Shown here piece after piece: positions 42,179 to 51,914 of a stretch of 64,000 nucleotides of DNA (within the stretch, counting starts at the first letter, position 1; every line of letters begins with the position of its first letter). The position numbers and the translations under genes are program-made. Under the pieces are notes generated by a model. The model was not told where the DNA came from, ran no database searches, and worked only from the letters and a program-made list of their open reading frames with translations. Origin of the DNA: Ruania albidiflava DSM 18029 (GTDB taxonomy: Bacteria; Actinomycetota; Actinomycetes; Actinomycetales; Beutenbergiaceae). Location of the stretch: positions 147,566-211,565 of the forward strand of contig NZ_ATWL01000007.1 in NCBI RefSeq assembly GCF_000421225.1, in the 5' to 3' direction.

Positions 42179-43928
42179 ACCACACGTCGAGGGTGTACAG
42201 GTAGGACGTCCGGCGCGGTACACCGCTGGGCTTGGTCACCTCCCGGGACAGCACCCGGTACCGGGTCTTGGCAGCCGGGCTCACGGTGGTGGTCGCCTGG
42301 CCGTTCTTCACCGCGATGTCGCGGACCGTGCGCCAGCTACCGTCGGACATCTCTCGCTGGAGCCGGACTGTGCCAGTCACCCCGCCCTTCGGGCTGATCC
42401 AGCCGATGTACAGGGTGGTGTTCCGGCCCTTGGCGGTCTCCTTCGGACCGCTCAGGTCCAGGATGGCGCGGTCGTCCGGACCCACGCAGCGCAGCCGGTG
42501 CCAGTTACTGGTCCCGTTCGGGTGGCTGGTGTCGATCTGCTGACTCCGTGCACTGATCGCCCGGACCCGCCAGTAGGCGGTGTTCCGCGCGCCGACCACA
42601 GTGGAGCCCTCACCGTTGCTGACGGTGATGTCGCGGATGTTCTGCCAGGTGCCGTTGGCCCGGCGACGCTGCAGCCGGACGGTGCCGTTCACCGGCACGT
42701 CGTCGTACTCCCAGAGCACGACCAGCCGGCCGCCGGCCGTGGACACCTTCCCACCGGTCCCGGAGAGCCGGAGCTTCACCCGGTCAGCGAGAATGTCCTG
42801 CGTCCTGCTCCGGATAGTGCCTAGCTTCGCGTACAGGTACTGGCCCGGGCAGGCGGTGGACTTGGTGTCCCGGTGCCCGGAGATCACCGGCAGGTTGCGC
42901 GTACCAGCGTTGGTGTACCGGGCGGTGTTGCGGGCGTAGTGCACGCCGTGCACGTCGAACTTCCACGCCAGCAGCGCCGCGTAGGCGTTCAGCACGCTGC
43001 TGGGCACGCTGCGCTCTTGGAAGTTCCCGATCGCGGCCACGCCGAAGGACTGGGAGTTGTAGTACTGGGTGTGCGCCGCGACCACCGCCCGGTGCACACC
43101 GCCGTAGGCACCCTCCCAGATCCGACCGAACCGGTCGATGAGGAAGTTGTAGCCGATGTCGTAGAAGTCCCGGCTGAGCACGTGGTAGCGGTAGATCGAC
43201 CGGATGATCCCGCGCACCTCGCCCGAAGAGTACGAGTTCGAGGTCGCCGTGTGGTGCACGAACCCGCCGCGCACGTCTCCGTACTGCACCCCGTCCTGGT
43301 TCTGCCGCAGCGACTCGTCGGCACCCCAGTTCGCCCGAGAGGCCATCGTCGGTTTGGGCACGATCCACCGACCGGGCAGCCCGGCGGCCGCCACCGTCGC
43401 GGTCGGCTCCGGGCCCGTCGTTGCCGCCTGGGACACCGGTTCCGGGTGGACCAGCGTCAGCTCCAGGTCGCTGGGCACGTCGCCGGTGACCGACACCTCC
43501 ACCGCATCCGCGCTGCGCACCCACAGGGGTTCGGTGCCCGTGACCTCGGCATCGCCCGTCTGCTGCCCGTCCGCGGGAAGTGCAGTCCATGACGACCACA
43601 CCCCATCGGTACGCACCCGCACGAACGGTTCCGGCTCAGCTGCACCGGTCCAGGTGAGTGCGACCAGCTCGAACGCCTCCACCTGCCAGGCTGCCGTGCT
43701 GCCGCCGCCGACGTCCTGCACCGGTATGCGGCTCACCCCCTGGTCCGAAGGGCCGTCCGGTGCGGACTGCAGCTCAGCCGGATCGGCATCGTCCGACGGG
43801 GCAGCGAGCGCGGCCGCCGCCGGGCCGAGGGCAAGGCCGGCGCCCGCCAACCCGATCAACGCCCCACGCCGGCTCAGTCCGGTGTGCTCTCCTGCTGCAT
43901 GCTCATCGTCCCTGGGGAACTGTGCCAT
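42177..43928 (-). CDS. Tat-exported PGRP/N-acetylmuramoyl-L-alanine amidase-like protein
   Basis: The 583-residue protein starts MAQFPRDDEH and has a twin-arginine signal (SRRGALIGLAGAGLALG...ALAA, residues about 20-46), so it is exported folded. The PGRP/amidase_2 domain lies at about residues 205-370: RANWGADESLR, FVHHTAT (zinc His), GYNFLIDRFGRIWEGAYGG and ISGHRDTKSTACPG with the second His and the third ligand Cys. It should cleave the amide between muramic acid and L-Ala. The last 200 residues are two beta-rich repeats (TVRLQRRRANGTWQ, TVRLQREMSDGSWR) likely to bind wall polymer. The ATG at 43928 is set by GGGAG 6 nt upstream. Confidence 0.85.
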   Translation of the reverse strand: MAQFPRDDEHAAGEHTGLSRRGALIGLAGAGLALGPAAAALAAPSDDADPAELQSAPDGPSDQGVSRIPVQDVGGGSTAAWQVEAFELVALTWTGAAEPEPFVRVRTDGVWSSWTALPADGQQTGDAEVTGTEPLWVRSADAVEVSVTGDVPSDLELTLVHPEPVSQAATTGPEPTATVAAAGLPGRWIVPKPTMASRANWGADESLRQNQDGVQYGDVRGGFVHHTATSNSYSSGEVRGIIRSIYRYHVLSRDFYDIGYNFLIDRFGRIWEGAYGGVHRAVVAAHTQYYNSQSFGVAAIGNFQERSVPSSVLNAYAALLAWKFDVHGVHYARNTARYTNAGTRNLPVISGHRDTKSTACPGQYLYAKLGTIRSRTQDILADRVKLRLSGTGGKVSTAGGRLVVLWEYDDVPVNGTVRLQRRRANGTWQNIRDITVSNGEGSTVVGARNTAYWRVRAISARSQQIDTSHPNGTSNWHRLRCVGPDDRAILDLSGPKETAKGRNTTLYIGWISPKGGVTGTVRLQREMSDGSWRTVRDIAVKNGQATTTVSPAAKTRYRVLSREVTKPSGVPRRTSYLYTLDVW

Positions 43929-44072
43929 CGTCATCTCCCGTGACCTGATCGTGACCTCACCGTAGCGGCTACGTGGCCCGGGGCGCCGCAGGCACACGCC
44001 CGCGCTCCCAGGCCGCGGCGCGGTTACGATCGAGAGGTCCGCGCGCCGAGGCGCGGAAGAAGGAGGGAATCC

Positions 44073-47000
44073 GTGACCACCCCCATGGAGCATGCTCCCG
44101 CCGGCGAACCAGAGCCGGCGAACGACGTCCCGCTACGCTTCATCACGGCTGCCAGCCTGTTCGACGGGCACGACGCCGCGATCACCATCATGCGCCGCAT
44201 CATCCAGGACCAGGGCGCCGAGGTGGTGCACCTGGGCCACGACCGGTCCGTCGCGGAGGTGGTGCGCGCCGTGCTGCAGGAAGATGCCGACGGCGTGGCC
44301 ATCTCCTCCTACCAGGGCGGGCACCTGGAGTACTTCCGCTACCTGGTCGACTCCCTGGCCGAGGCCGGCGCCGGCCACGTGCGGGTGTTCGGCGGCGGTG
44401 GCGGCACGATCACCCACGAGGAGATCGCCGAGCTGGAGGCCGCCGGGGTAGAACGCCTCTACCACCCCGACGACGGGCTCCGGCTGGGCCTGACCGGCAT
44501 GATCGAGGACCTCGTCGCCCGGACCGAGGCCGCCCGCCGCCTACCGTCGGCACCGGAGATGCTTCCGCACGTCGGGGAGGATGCCGCGATCGGCGGGTTG
44601 CTGACCGCCATCGAGGATGGCGTGCTTACTGCCGACGGCGTAGCCCGCCTTGGTCTGTCGTCTCGCCCAGGTGCAGCACCGGTGATCGGGATCACCGGCA
44701 CCGGCGGCTCGGGGAAGTCCTCGGTGATCGACGAGCTGGTGCTGCGGTTCCTGTCCGCGTTCGAGGGCATCCGCATCGGGGTGCTGGCGGTGGACCCCAC
44801 CCGCAGGCGGACCGGCGGCGCCCTGCTCGGCGACCGGATCCGGATGAACACGTTGCGTTCCGGGTGGGTGTTCTTCCGGTCGATGGCCACCCGGCGCCAG
44901 GATGTGAGCATCAACGATGTGCTGGCCGCCTCGATCCGGGCGATGCGGGCCTGCGGCTTCGATCTGATCGTCGTGGAGACCGCCGGCATCGGTCAGGGCG
45001 ACTCCGCGGTGGTGGAGCTCGTGGACGTGCCCGTGTACGTGATGACCAGCGAGTACGGTGCCGCCAGCCAGCTGGAGAAGATCGACATGATCGACTTCGC
45101 CGACCTGGTGATCCTGAACAAGTTCGACCGCCGCGGCGGGGAGGACGCGCTGCGGGACGTGCGCAAGCAGTGGCGCCGCAACCGTCTCGCATTCGATGCT
45201 CCGGACGAGGAGATCCCGGTCTACCCGACCATCGCCAGCCACTTCCACGACGACGGCCTCACCCGCGCATTCGAGGCGCTCCTGAGCCGGCTCGGCGCGG
45301 ACTGGACCAGCCACGAGCCGATCATCGGCGGCGGCGCCGGCGGCAGCCTCATCCCCGGCTCCCGGGTGCGCTACCTGGCCGAGATCGCCGAGGCCGGCCG
45401 CGACCTCGGCCGCAGAGTGACCGCCGAGGCGGAGGCGGCCGATGCTGCTCAACGGTACTGGACCAGCCTGCGGGACCTGGGTGACCCCGTGCTCCCGGAA
45501 CCGTTGCAGACCCACCCGGGCTCCGCCGTCGAGCAGGACGAGACGCTGACCCGGCTGCGCCAGCTGTACGCCGAAGCGCTCGCACAGCTGAGCGAGGACT
45601 CTCTGGAGCTCCTGCGCACCTGGCCGGACCGGCTCGCAGCGCTCACCGCCGAGGAGGGCTCCTACCAGGTGCGGGGGAGGACGATCACTGTGGCGAACTA
45701 CTCCACCTCGCTGTCCGGCACACCGTTGCCGCGGGTGGCCCCGCCCCGCTACCGCTCCTGGGGCGACCTGCTGCACTTCCTGCACCAGGAGAACACCCCC
45801 GGTGCCTTCCCCTACACCGCGGGCGTGTACCCCTACCGCCGACAGACCGAGGATCCCACCCGCATGTTCGCCGGCGAGGGGCCACCGGAGCGCACCAACC
45901 GCCGGTTCCACTACCTGGCTGCCGGGCAGGGTGTGGCACGGCTGTCCACGGCGTTCGACTCGGTCACCCTCTACGGGGAGGACCCGGCCACCCGCCCGGA
46001 CGTCTACGGCAAGGTCGGCAACTCCGGGGTGTCCGTGCCCACGCTGGACGACATGAAACGGCTCTACTCCGGGTTCGACCTGTGTGCCCCGACCACCTCG
46101 GTGTCGATGACTATCAACGGCCCGGCACCGATCATCCTGGCGATGTTCTTCCACACGGCGATCGACCAGCAGGTGGAGAAGCACCTGCGTGCCGAGCCGG
46201 CGCGTTGGCAGGCGGCTCAGGACCGGATCCGCGAGGTGCTCGGGGGCCGGGAGCAGCCGGTGTACCGCGGCGAGCTGCCAGAGGGCAACGACGGACTGGG
46301 GCTGGCGCTCCTCGGCGTGACCGGGTCCGAAGTGGTCGATCACGACACCTACGCCCAGATCGCCGCCGACACGCTGGCGGCCGTGCGCGGCACCGTGCAG
46401 GCGGACATCCTCAAAGAGGACCAGGCGCAGAACACCTGCATCTTCGGCACCGAGTTCGCGCTGCGGATGATGGGCGACATCCAGCAGTTCTTCATCGACT
46501 CCGGGGTGCGGAACTTCTACTCAGTGTCCATCTCCGGCTATCACATCGCCGAGGCCGGGGCGAACCCGATCACCCAGCTTGCGTTCACCCTGGCCAACGG
46601 GTTCACCATCGTGGAGTACTACCTGGCACGGGGGATGGCGATCGACGACGTCGCACCGCACCTGTCATTCTTCTTCTCCAACGGGATGGACCCGGAGTAC
46701 TCGGTGATCGGCCGGGTGGCCCGCCGGATCTGGGCGCGGGCGATGCGCGACCGGTACGGGGCCAGCGCCCGGGGGCAGATGCTGAAGTACCACATCCAGA
46801 CCTCCGGGCGCTCACTGCACGCCCAGGAGATCGAGTTCAACGACATCCGCACCACGCTGCAGGCGTTGTATGCCAGCTTCGACGCCTGTAACAGCCTGCA
46901 CACCAACGCCTATGACGAGGCGGTCACCACCCCGACCGAGGAGTCGGTGCGCCGGGCGGTGGCGATCCAGCTGATCCTGGCCCGGGAGTTCGGGCTGAGC

Positions 47001-47489
47001 GGCTGCGAGAACCCGTGGCAGGGCAGCTTCATCATCTCCGAGCTCACCGACCTGGTGGAGCAGGCGGTGTACACCGAGTTCGAGGCGCTCAGCCGGCGCG
47101 GGGGAGTGCTCGGTGCGATGGAGAGCATGTACCAGCGCGGCAAGATCCAGGATGAGTCCATGGTCTACGAGCGCCGCAAGCACGACGGGTCGCTGCCAGT
47201 CGTGGGGGTGAACACCTTCCTGCCCGCTGAGCATGCCGGTGAGATCGAGGTGGCCATCGACCTGGTGCGGTCCAGCACAGCGGAGAAGGACGACCAGGTC
47301 GCCTCGGTGACCGGCTGGCAGCAGGTGAGGAACGCCGTCGACCCGGGCGCGCTGAACCGACTGCAGGAGGTGGCCCGCACCGGAGGAAACACCTTCGCCG
47401 CCCTGATGGAGGCGGTGCGCAGCCACAGCCTCGGGCAGATCACCCACGCCCTGTACAAGGTGGGTGGCGCGTACCGGCGATCGATGTGA
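44073..47489 (+). CDS. icmF: Fused isobutyryl-CoA mutase IcmF
   Basis: The 1,138-residue protein fuses three parts. The B12-binding domain (about 20-150) has FDGHDAA with the cobalt-ligand His. The G-protein chaperone domain (about 205-440) has GTGGSGKSS, VVETAGIGQGDS and NKFD. The TIM-barrel mutase domain lies at about 560-1130. The radical enzyme interconverts isobutyryl-CoA and butyryl-CoA. Positions that separate this enzyme from methylmalonyl-CoA mutase carry Phe 599 (RMFAG) and Gln 786 (DQAQNT), the isobutyryl-type residues. GAAGGAGGG precedes the GTG, and TACGAT at 44025-44030 is a possible -10. It stands alone; no other B12 or acyl-CoA genes are near. Confidence 0.93.
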   Translation: MTTPMEHAPAGEPEPANDVPLRFITAASLFDGHDAAITIMRRIIQDQGAEVVHLGHDRSVAEVVRAVLQEDADGVAISSYQGGHLEYFRYLVDSLAEAGAGHVRVFGGGGGTITHEEIAELEAAGVERLYHPDDGLRLGLTGMIEDLVARTEAARRLPSAPEMLPHVGEDAAIGGLLTAIEDGVLTADGVARLGLSSRPGAAPVIGITGTGGSGKSSVIDELVLRFLSAFEGIRIGVLAVDPTRRRTGGALLGDRIRMNTLRSGWVFFRSMATRRQDVSINDVLAASIRAMRACGFDLIVVETAGIGQGDSAVVELVDVPVYVMTSEYGAASQLEKIDMIDFADLVILNKFDRRGGEDALRDVRKQWRRNRLAFDAPDEEIPVYPTIASHFHDDGLTRAFEALLSRLGADWTSHEPIIGGGAGGSLIPGSRVRYLAEIAEAGRDLGRRVTAEAEAADAAQRYWTSLRDLGDPVLPEPLQTHPGSAVEQDETLTRLRQLYAEALAQLSEDSLELLRTWPDRLAALTAEEGSYQVRGRTITVANYSTSLSGTPLPRVAPPRYRSWGDLLHFLHQENTPGAFPYTAGVYPYRRQTEDPTRMFAGEGPPERTNRRFHYLAAGQGVARLSTAFDSVTLYGEDPATRPDVYGKVGNSGVSVPTLDDMKRLYSGFDLCAPTTSVSMTINGPAPIILAMFFHTAIDQQVEKHLRAEPARWQAAQDRIREVLGGREQPVYRGELPEGNDGLGLALLGVTGSEVVDHDTYAQIAADTLAAVRGTVQADILKEDQAQNTCIFGTEFALRMMGDIQQFFIDSGVRNFYSVSISGYHIAEAGANPITQLAFTLANGFTIVEYYLARGMAIDDVAPHLSFFFSNGMDPEYSVIGRVARRIWARAMRDRYGASARGQMLKYHIQTSGRSLHAQEIEFNDIRTTLQALYASFDACNSLHTNAYDEAVTTPTEESVRRAVAIQLILAREFGLSGCENPWQGSFIISELTDLVEQAVYTEFEALSRRGGVLGAMESMYQRGKIQDESMVYERRKHDGSLPVVGVNTFLPAEHAGEIEVAIDLVRSSTAEKDDQVASVTGWQQVRNAVDPGALNRLQEVARTGGNTFAALMEAVRSHSLGQITHALYKVGGAYRRSM

Positions 47490-47505
47490 CCCGACTTGTA
47501 CATCG

Positions 47506-47535
47506 TTGAAGGGGCGCGTGTGCCCTGGGTATGAT
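47506..47535 (+). promoter_or_regulatory. Promoter of the arabinofuranosidase gene
   Basis: TTGAAG (47506-47511) and TATGAT (47530-47535) with an 18-nt spacer form a near-consensus promoter 50 nt upstream of the ATG. A CCGGAG ribosome site follows. No operator palindrome is obvious. Confidence 0.5.
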
Positions 47536-47584
47536 GTGCGCGTTCACACATCCGACGAACCCTCTGACACCGGAGTCCCGTTAC

Positions 47585-49117
47585 ATGTCTGCACCGATCC
47601 GCGCCATCATCAACGTCGACGTCCCGGGTCCGGTGATCAGCCGGCACGTCTACGGGCATTTTGCCGAGCACCTGGGCCGGTGCATCTACGGCGGGTTCTA
47701 CGTGGGGGAGGACTCCGACATTCCGAACAAGGGCGGGATCCGGCTGGACGTGGTGCAGGCGCTGCGCGCGCTGCAGATCCCGAACCTGCGCTGGCCCGGC
47801 GGCTGCTTCGCCGACGAGTACCACTGGCGCGACGGGGTCGGTCCCCGTGCGGAGCGGCCGCAGATGGTGAACAGCCACTGGGGGGATGTGGTGGAGGACA
47901 ACTCGTTCGGCACCCACGAGTTCATGGCCCTGTGCGAGCTGCTCGGTGCCGAGCCGTACGTGAACGGCAACCTTGGCTCGGGCACGGTGCGGGAGATGAG
48001 CGACTGGGTGGAGTACCTGACCCGTGGGGACGACTCCCCGATGGCCGCACTGCGCCGCGAGCACGGCCGCGACGAGCCTTGGCGGGTGAAGTTCTGGGGG
48101 CTGGGCAACGAGCCCTGGGGCTGTGGCGGCAACATGACGGCCGCACACTACGCCGAGGAAGCCCGCCGGTACGCCACCTACTGCCGTGACCACGGCGAGA
48201 ATCGGCTGTACCGGATCGCTGCCGGCGCCAACTCGGACGACTACGCCTGGACCGAGACGTTGATGAAGGCGCTGAACCCGCTGGGCGGGTGCGGCCGTGA
48301 CCCGCGCGGGCTGTACCAGGCAGTGTCAGTGCACTACTACACGATCCCCGGCACGTGGGACGACAAGGGCGAGGCGACGCAGTTCACCGAGGAGGACTAC
48401 TACCGCACCCTGGTGCGGGCGGCGTTCACCGACGAGCTGCTGCGCAACCACTCGAACGTGATGGACTGCTACGACCCGGAGAAGAAGGTCGGGCTGGTGC
48501 TCGATGAGTGGGGCACCTGGTGGAACGTGGAAAAGGGCACCAACCCGGGGTTCCTGTACCAGCAGAACACGCTGCGCGATGCGCTGGTGGCCAGCACCCA
48601 CTTCGACATCTTCCACGGCCACGCCGACCGGCTGGTGATGGCGAACATCGCACAGACAGTGAACGTGCTGCAGGCGATGATCCTTACCGACCCCGACTCC
48701 GGAGAGCTGGTGCTCACCCCCACCTACCACGTGTTCGAGATGAACGCTGGGCACCAGGACGCCGCCAGCCTGCGGGTGGACACCCCCGACGGGCTGCCGG
48801 TCCGCACAGTGGGTCAGGAGGAGCTGACGACCGTGTCCGCCTCCGCCAGCCGCAAGGACGGGCGCGTGCTGGTGTCGCTGTCGAACCTGGATGCGGCCGA
48901 GGACGTGGCAGTGCACCTCGACCTTCGTGGCGGAGCGGTCAGCGACGTGCAGGCACGGATCCTCAGTGCCGGTTCGCTCACCGCGCACAATGCCCCCGGG
49001 CACGCGACAGAGGTGGCGCCCGTGGCCCACGACGGAGTGTCGCGGACCGACGGCGGATTGCGGGTGGAGCTGCCGGCGCACTCGTTCGTCACCGTGAGTA
49101 TGGCGGCCGACTCCTGA
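47585..49117 (+). CDS. Intracellular alpha-L-arabinofuranosidase (GH51)
   Basis: The 510-residue enzyme has no signal peptide. GH51 motifs are HVYGHFAEHLGRCIYGG at the start, NLRWPGGCFADEYHW, WGLGNEPWGCGG (acid/base Glu) and LVLDEWGTWW (nucleophile Glu). The C-terminal 150 residues form the usual beta-sandwich. It would release terminal arabinose from short arabino-oligosaccharides taken up by the cell. The ATG at 47585 fits relatives (MSAPIRAIINVD). No arabinose transporter or regulator lies next to it, so it is an isolated catabolic gene here. Confidence 0.92.
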   Translation: MSAPIRAIINVDVPGPVISRHVYGHFAEHLGRCIYGGFYVGEDSDIPNKGGIRLDVVQALRALQIPNLRWPGGCFADEYHWRDGVGPRAERPQMVNSHWGDVVEDNSFGTHEFMALCELLGAEPYVNGNLGSGTVREMSDWVEYLTRGDDSPMAALRREHGRDEPWRVKFWGLGNEPWGCGGNMTAAHYAEEARRYATYCRDHGENRLYRIAAGANSDDYAWTETLMKALNPLGGCGRDPRGLYQAVSVHYYTIPGTWDDKGEATQFTEEDYYRTLVRAAFTDELLRNHSNVMDCYDPEKKVGLVLDEWGTWWNVEKGTNPGFLYQQNTLRDALVASTHFDIFHGHADRLVMANIAQTVNVLQAMILTDPDSGELVLTPTYHVFEMNAGHQDAASLRVDTPDGLPVRTVGQEELTTVSASASRKDGRVLVSLSNLDAAEDVAVHLDLRGGAVSDVQARILSAGSLTAHNAPGHATEVAPVAHDGVSRTDGGLRVELPAHSFVTVSMAADS

Positions 49118-49207
49118 TCAGACGGTCCACGGCCCGCTGACAGCAGTACCGCGGACCCTGGGGAGAAGAGCCCATCGGCGCGACTATGCGGGTGTACGAC
49201 CGCCGTT

Positions 49208-49213
49208 TAGTAT
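49208..49213 (+). promoter_or_regulatory. -10 element upstream of the second DUF4352-like gene
   Basis: TAGTAT in the context GTTTAGTATGGG is a good -10. It would give a leader of about 45 nt that contains GGGGAG ahead of the TTG start at 49266. Confidence 0.4.
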
Positions 49214-49265
49214 GGGCCCGTTCCTGCTCGCGCGCGGGGTGTGCGCTCATCCATGGGGAGAAACC

Positions 49266-50717
49266 TTGTCATACCGCTTCAACACACCGCCCGGCTGGCC
49301 GCGACCGCCACAGGGGTGGCGTCCTCCCGAGGGGTGGCAGCCCGACCCCGCCTGGCCGCCCGCGCCCCCCGGCTGGGAGTTCTGGGTCGCTGAAGCTCCG
49401 GGGGGACAGGATGCGCCCGGGAGCTACGAGGCGCCGGCCGCGCCCGCAGTGGATGATGATGCGGCCGAGGCCGATGCCACCGAGGCTGAGCGCGCGGCTG
49501 GTGCACCTGAGGTCGAGGACGTGGGAGAGCACGGCGCAGGCGAGGCGCCTGCTGCTGAGCCCGTGGATCCGCCGACCGAGGAGTTCATGGCCGAGCCGCC
49601 CACGGAGCAGTTCCCCGCCCAGCAGCCCACGGAGCAGTTTCCGGCCCAGCAGCCCACCCAGCAGTTCCCCGTCCAGCAGCAGGCCGGCGGTTGGGGCGGC
49701 GTGCCGCAGCAGCCCGGTCCCCAGGTAGCACCGCCTCCCGCCGCTGCGCAGGCACCGGGAGCTGGTCTGGGGAGCCCACAGGCTCCAGCACCGCAGGGAC
49801 CGGCAGCCTCGGCGCCCGCTCAACCGCAGTGGGGCACTGCACCACCGAGCGAGGGTCATCCCGCAGGCGGCTACCAGCCTGCTGGTCCGCAGCAACCCAC
49901 CGGCGGTTACTCGGCGGCACCGCCGCCAGGTTCCGGCCCGCAGTTCGGTGGCCTGTTCGACGGTCAGCAGCCGCAGCAGGCTGGGCCGTTCGACCCTGGC
50001 GACGCGCCAGCGAAGAAGAGCCGCACCCCGTTGATCATCGGCGGTATCGCCGCCGCCGTCATCCTGGTGCTCGCTATCGTGCTCGGCGTGCGGCTCATCG
50101 GCGGCGGTGACGACGAAGCCGGGGGCCCGGACCCCTCGCCGACCGCGCCCGCTACCCCGGACGCGACCGACGACGACCCGGCCAGTACGGACCCGGCCCA
50201 CGATGATCCGGCGAGTACGGACCCGGCCGACGATGACCCGGCGGCCGGTGGCTCCGCGGGCGACATGGTCACCCTGCAGCCTGGAGAGGCCGGCGAGGTC
50301 CTGGGCATCACCGGTGATCCGGAGCTGACCGTCGCGGTGCTCAGCGTCGAGCGGAACTGGGAGCCCGAGGGCACCCAGGCGGTGATATGCGGTGAACCGA
50401 ACTACGAGTACATCGCTGTCGAGCTCGAGTTCACCACGTTGCCCTCCCTGGCGGACGGCTCCGGCACCTACACGTTCGCGGGATTCGAGCTGGGGTTGGC
50501 GACCGAGCAGGGCACACCTCTGGATGCCAGCGGGATCGATGGGCTCTTCTGCCTCAGCCAGGACCAGCAGGCACCGTCCGACATGGCTCCGGACCAGACC
50601 TACACGGGGTGGGCTGTGATCGACGCATCGCCCGAGGCGGCGTCCATCACCTGGAACCCGTTCCTGGACGTCACCAGCCAGCAGCCCGTCTACGTCTGGA
50701 ACCTGGCAGACTTCTGA
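49266..50717 (+). CDS. Low-complexity DUF4352-like membrane protein, second copy
   Basis: The 483-residue protein starts at TTG (SYRFNTPPGWPRPPQGW), which fits the Trp/Pro-rich N-terminus common in actinobacterial membrane proteins and is preceded by GGGGAG. Residues 1-255 are disordered, with PPGW repeats, repeated EQFPAQQPT units and Gln/Pro-rich tracts. A membrane helix lies at about 258-281 (LIIGGIAAAVILVLAIVLGVRLIGG). An acidic stalk with repeated DPASTDPA units leads to an exported beta-rich domain of about 150 residues, similar in layout to the protein at 37135-38295. Function is unknown. It ends 3 nt before def. Confidence 0.7.
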   Translation: MSYRFNTPPGWPRPPQGWRPPEGWQPDPAWPPAPPGWEFWVAEAPGGQDAPGSYEAPAAPAVDDDAAEADATEAERAAGAPEVEDVGEHGAGEAPAAEPVDPPTEEFMAEPPTEQFPAQQPTEQFPAQQPTQQFPVQQQAGGWGGVPQQPGPQVAPPPAAAQAPGAGLGSPQAPAPQGPAASAPAQPQWGTAPPSEGHPAGGYQPAGPQQPTGGYSAAPPPGSGPQFGGLFDGQQPQQAGPFDPGDAPAKKSRTPLIIGGIAAAVILVLAIVLGVRLIGGGDDEAGGPDPSPTAPATPDATDDDPASTDPAHDDPASTDPADDDPAAGGSAGDMVTLQPGEAGEVLGITGDPELTVAVLSVERNWEPEGTQAVICGEPNYEYIAVELEFTTLPSLADGSGTYTFAGFELGLATEQGTPLDASGIDGLFCLSQDQQAPSDMAPDQTYTGWAVIDASPEAASITWNPFLDVTSQQPVYVWNLADF

Positions 50718-50720
50718 CCG

Positions 50721-51206
50721 ATGACCGTTCGTGACATCCGCATAGTCGGCGACCCCGTGCTGCGCACCCCGTGCGAGGAGATTGCCACCATCGACGACCG
50801 CGTGCGCGCACTCGTGGCCGACCTGCTGGAGACGGTCGATGCCGACGGGCGCGCCGGTCTTGCCGCGAACCAGATCGGCGTCAGCCTGCGGGCCTTCTCC
50901 TGGAACATCGACGGCGAGCTCGGTTATGTGCTCAACCCGCGCCTGGTGGAGGTGTCCGAGCAGGAGCAGCACGGTGACGAGGGCTGCCTGTCCGTTCCCG
51001 GGCTCTGGTACCCGACCACCAGAGGAGCCTATGCCCGGGTGACGGGCATGGACGTGGACGGGAACGCCGTCGACGTGGCCGGCGAGGGACTGATGGCTCG
51101 CTGCCTGCAGCACGAGTACGACCACCTGGACGGCAAGCTCTACCTGTCCCGGTTGACCGGCCCGGTGCGCAAGGATGCCCTGCGTACTGTGCGGGAGAAG
51201 TTCTGA
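50721..51206 (+). CDS. def: Peptide deformylase
   Basis: The 161-residue metalloenzyme removes the formyl group from nascent N-terminal Met. The three family motifs are present: [13 protein letters not shown] (metal Cys) and QHEYDHLDG (two metal His and the catalytic Glu). It starts 3 nt after the DUF4352-like gene, so the two are probably in one transcript, although they have no obvious functional link. Length is typical of the short actinobacterial deformylases. Confidence 0.95.
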   Translation: MTVRDIRIVGDPVLRTPCEEIATIDDRVRALVADLLETVDADGRAGLAANQIGVSLRAFSWNIDGELGYVLNPRLVEVSEQEQHGDEGCLSVPGLWYPTTRGAYARVTGMDVDGNAVDVAGEGLMARCLQHEYDHLDGKLYLSRLTGPVRKDALRTVREKF

Positions 51207-51329
51207 CCAGGGCGACAAAACGGCCGATCTAAGGCATAATCGCAGCCGTACGCCGCGAGCGGTTCTTGGAAGTGAACGCGCGAGATCGTTGGGGAAGACG
51301 CATCTCGACCGGTCACAGAAGGGAACAGC

Positions 51330-51830
51330 ATGTCAGGTCAGAGCACCCGCGGTGTTGTTTTCGTGCACTCATCGCCTCGCGCGTTGTGCCCGCACGTGGA
51401 GTGGGCCACCGGGTCCGTGCTGAACGCCCGGGTGGCGTTCGACTGGACCCCGCAGCCCGCCGCGCCCGAGATGTTCCGGGCCGAGCTGTCCTGGACCGGT
51501 GTGTCCGGTACCGGGGCACGGTTGGCGTCGGCGCTCCGCGGCTGGAATCACCTGCGCTATGAGGTGACCGAGGAAGCCAGCCGCGGGGTGGACGGCGGCC
51601 GCTGGAGCCACACCCCGGAGCTGGGCATCTTCCACGCCCAGATCGACACCCACGGCAACGTCGTCGTCCCCGAGGACCGGGTGCGGGCAGCGATGGCCCA
51701 CGCCGGAGAGCCCGCGCGGATGCGCCACGAGCTCGAGCTCGCCCTCGGTCAGGCGTGGGACGACGAGCTGGAACCGTTCCGTTACGCCGGTGCCGGGGCG
51801 CCTGTGCGCTGGCTGCACCGGGTCGGCTGA
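51330..51830 (+). CDS. DUF3145 family protein
   Basis: The 166-residue soluble protein reads SGQSTRGVVFVHSSPRALCPHVEWATGSVLN, the hallmark of DUF3145, and continues with LRYEVTEEASRGVDGGRWSHTPELGIFHAQIDTHGN. The family is found across actinobacteria, often beside the fabD-fabF cluster as here, but has no known function. GAAGGGAACAGC precedes the ATG, and CATAAT (51235-51240) is a likely -10. A strong terminator follows. Confidence 0.88.
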   Translation: MSGQSTRGVVFVHSSPRALCPHVEWATGSVLNARVAFDWTPQPAAPEMFRAELSWTGVSGTGARLASALRGWNHLRYEVTEEASRGVDGGRWSHTPELGIFHAQIDTHGNVVVPEDRVRAAMAHAGEPARMRHELELALGQAWDDELEPFRYAGAGAPVRWLHRVG

Positions 51831-51861
51831 CCGGCCCCGAGGAGGAGGACGGTCGCAGACT

Positions 51862-51898
51862 ACTCAGCGGCGCGGCAGGAGGGGCCGCGCCGCTGAGT
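51862..51898. terminator. Terminator between DUF3145 and fabF
   Basis: ACTCAGCGGCGCGGC (51862-51876) pairs perfectly with GCCGCGCCGCTGAGT (51884-51898) around a 7-nt loop, and TCTGTCTCC follows. It can serve the DUF3145 gene and perhaps the convergent fab operon. Confidence 0.75.
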
Positions 51899-51914
51899 TC
51901 TGTCTCCCCACCCC

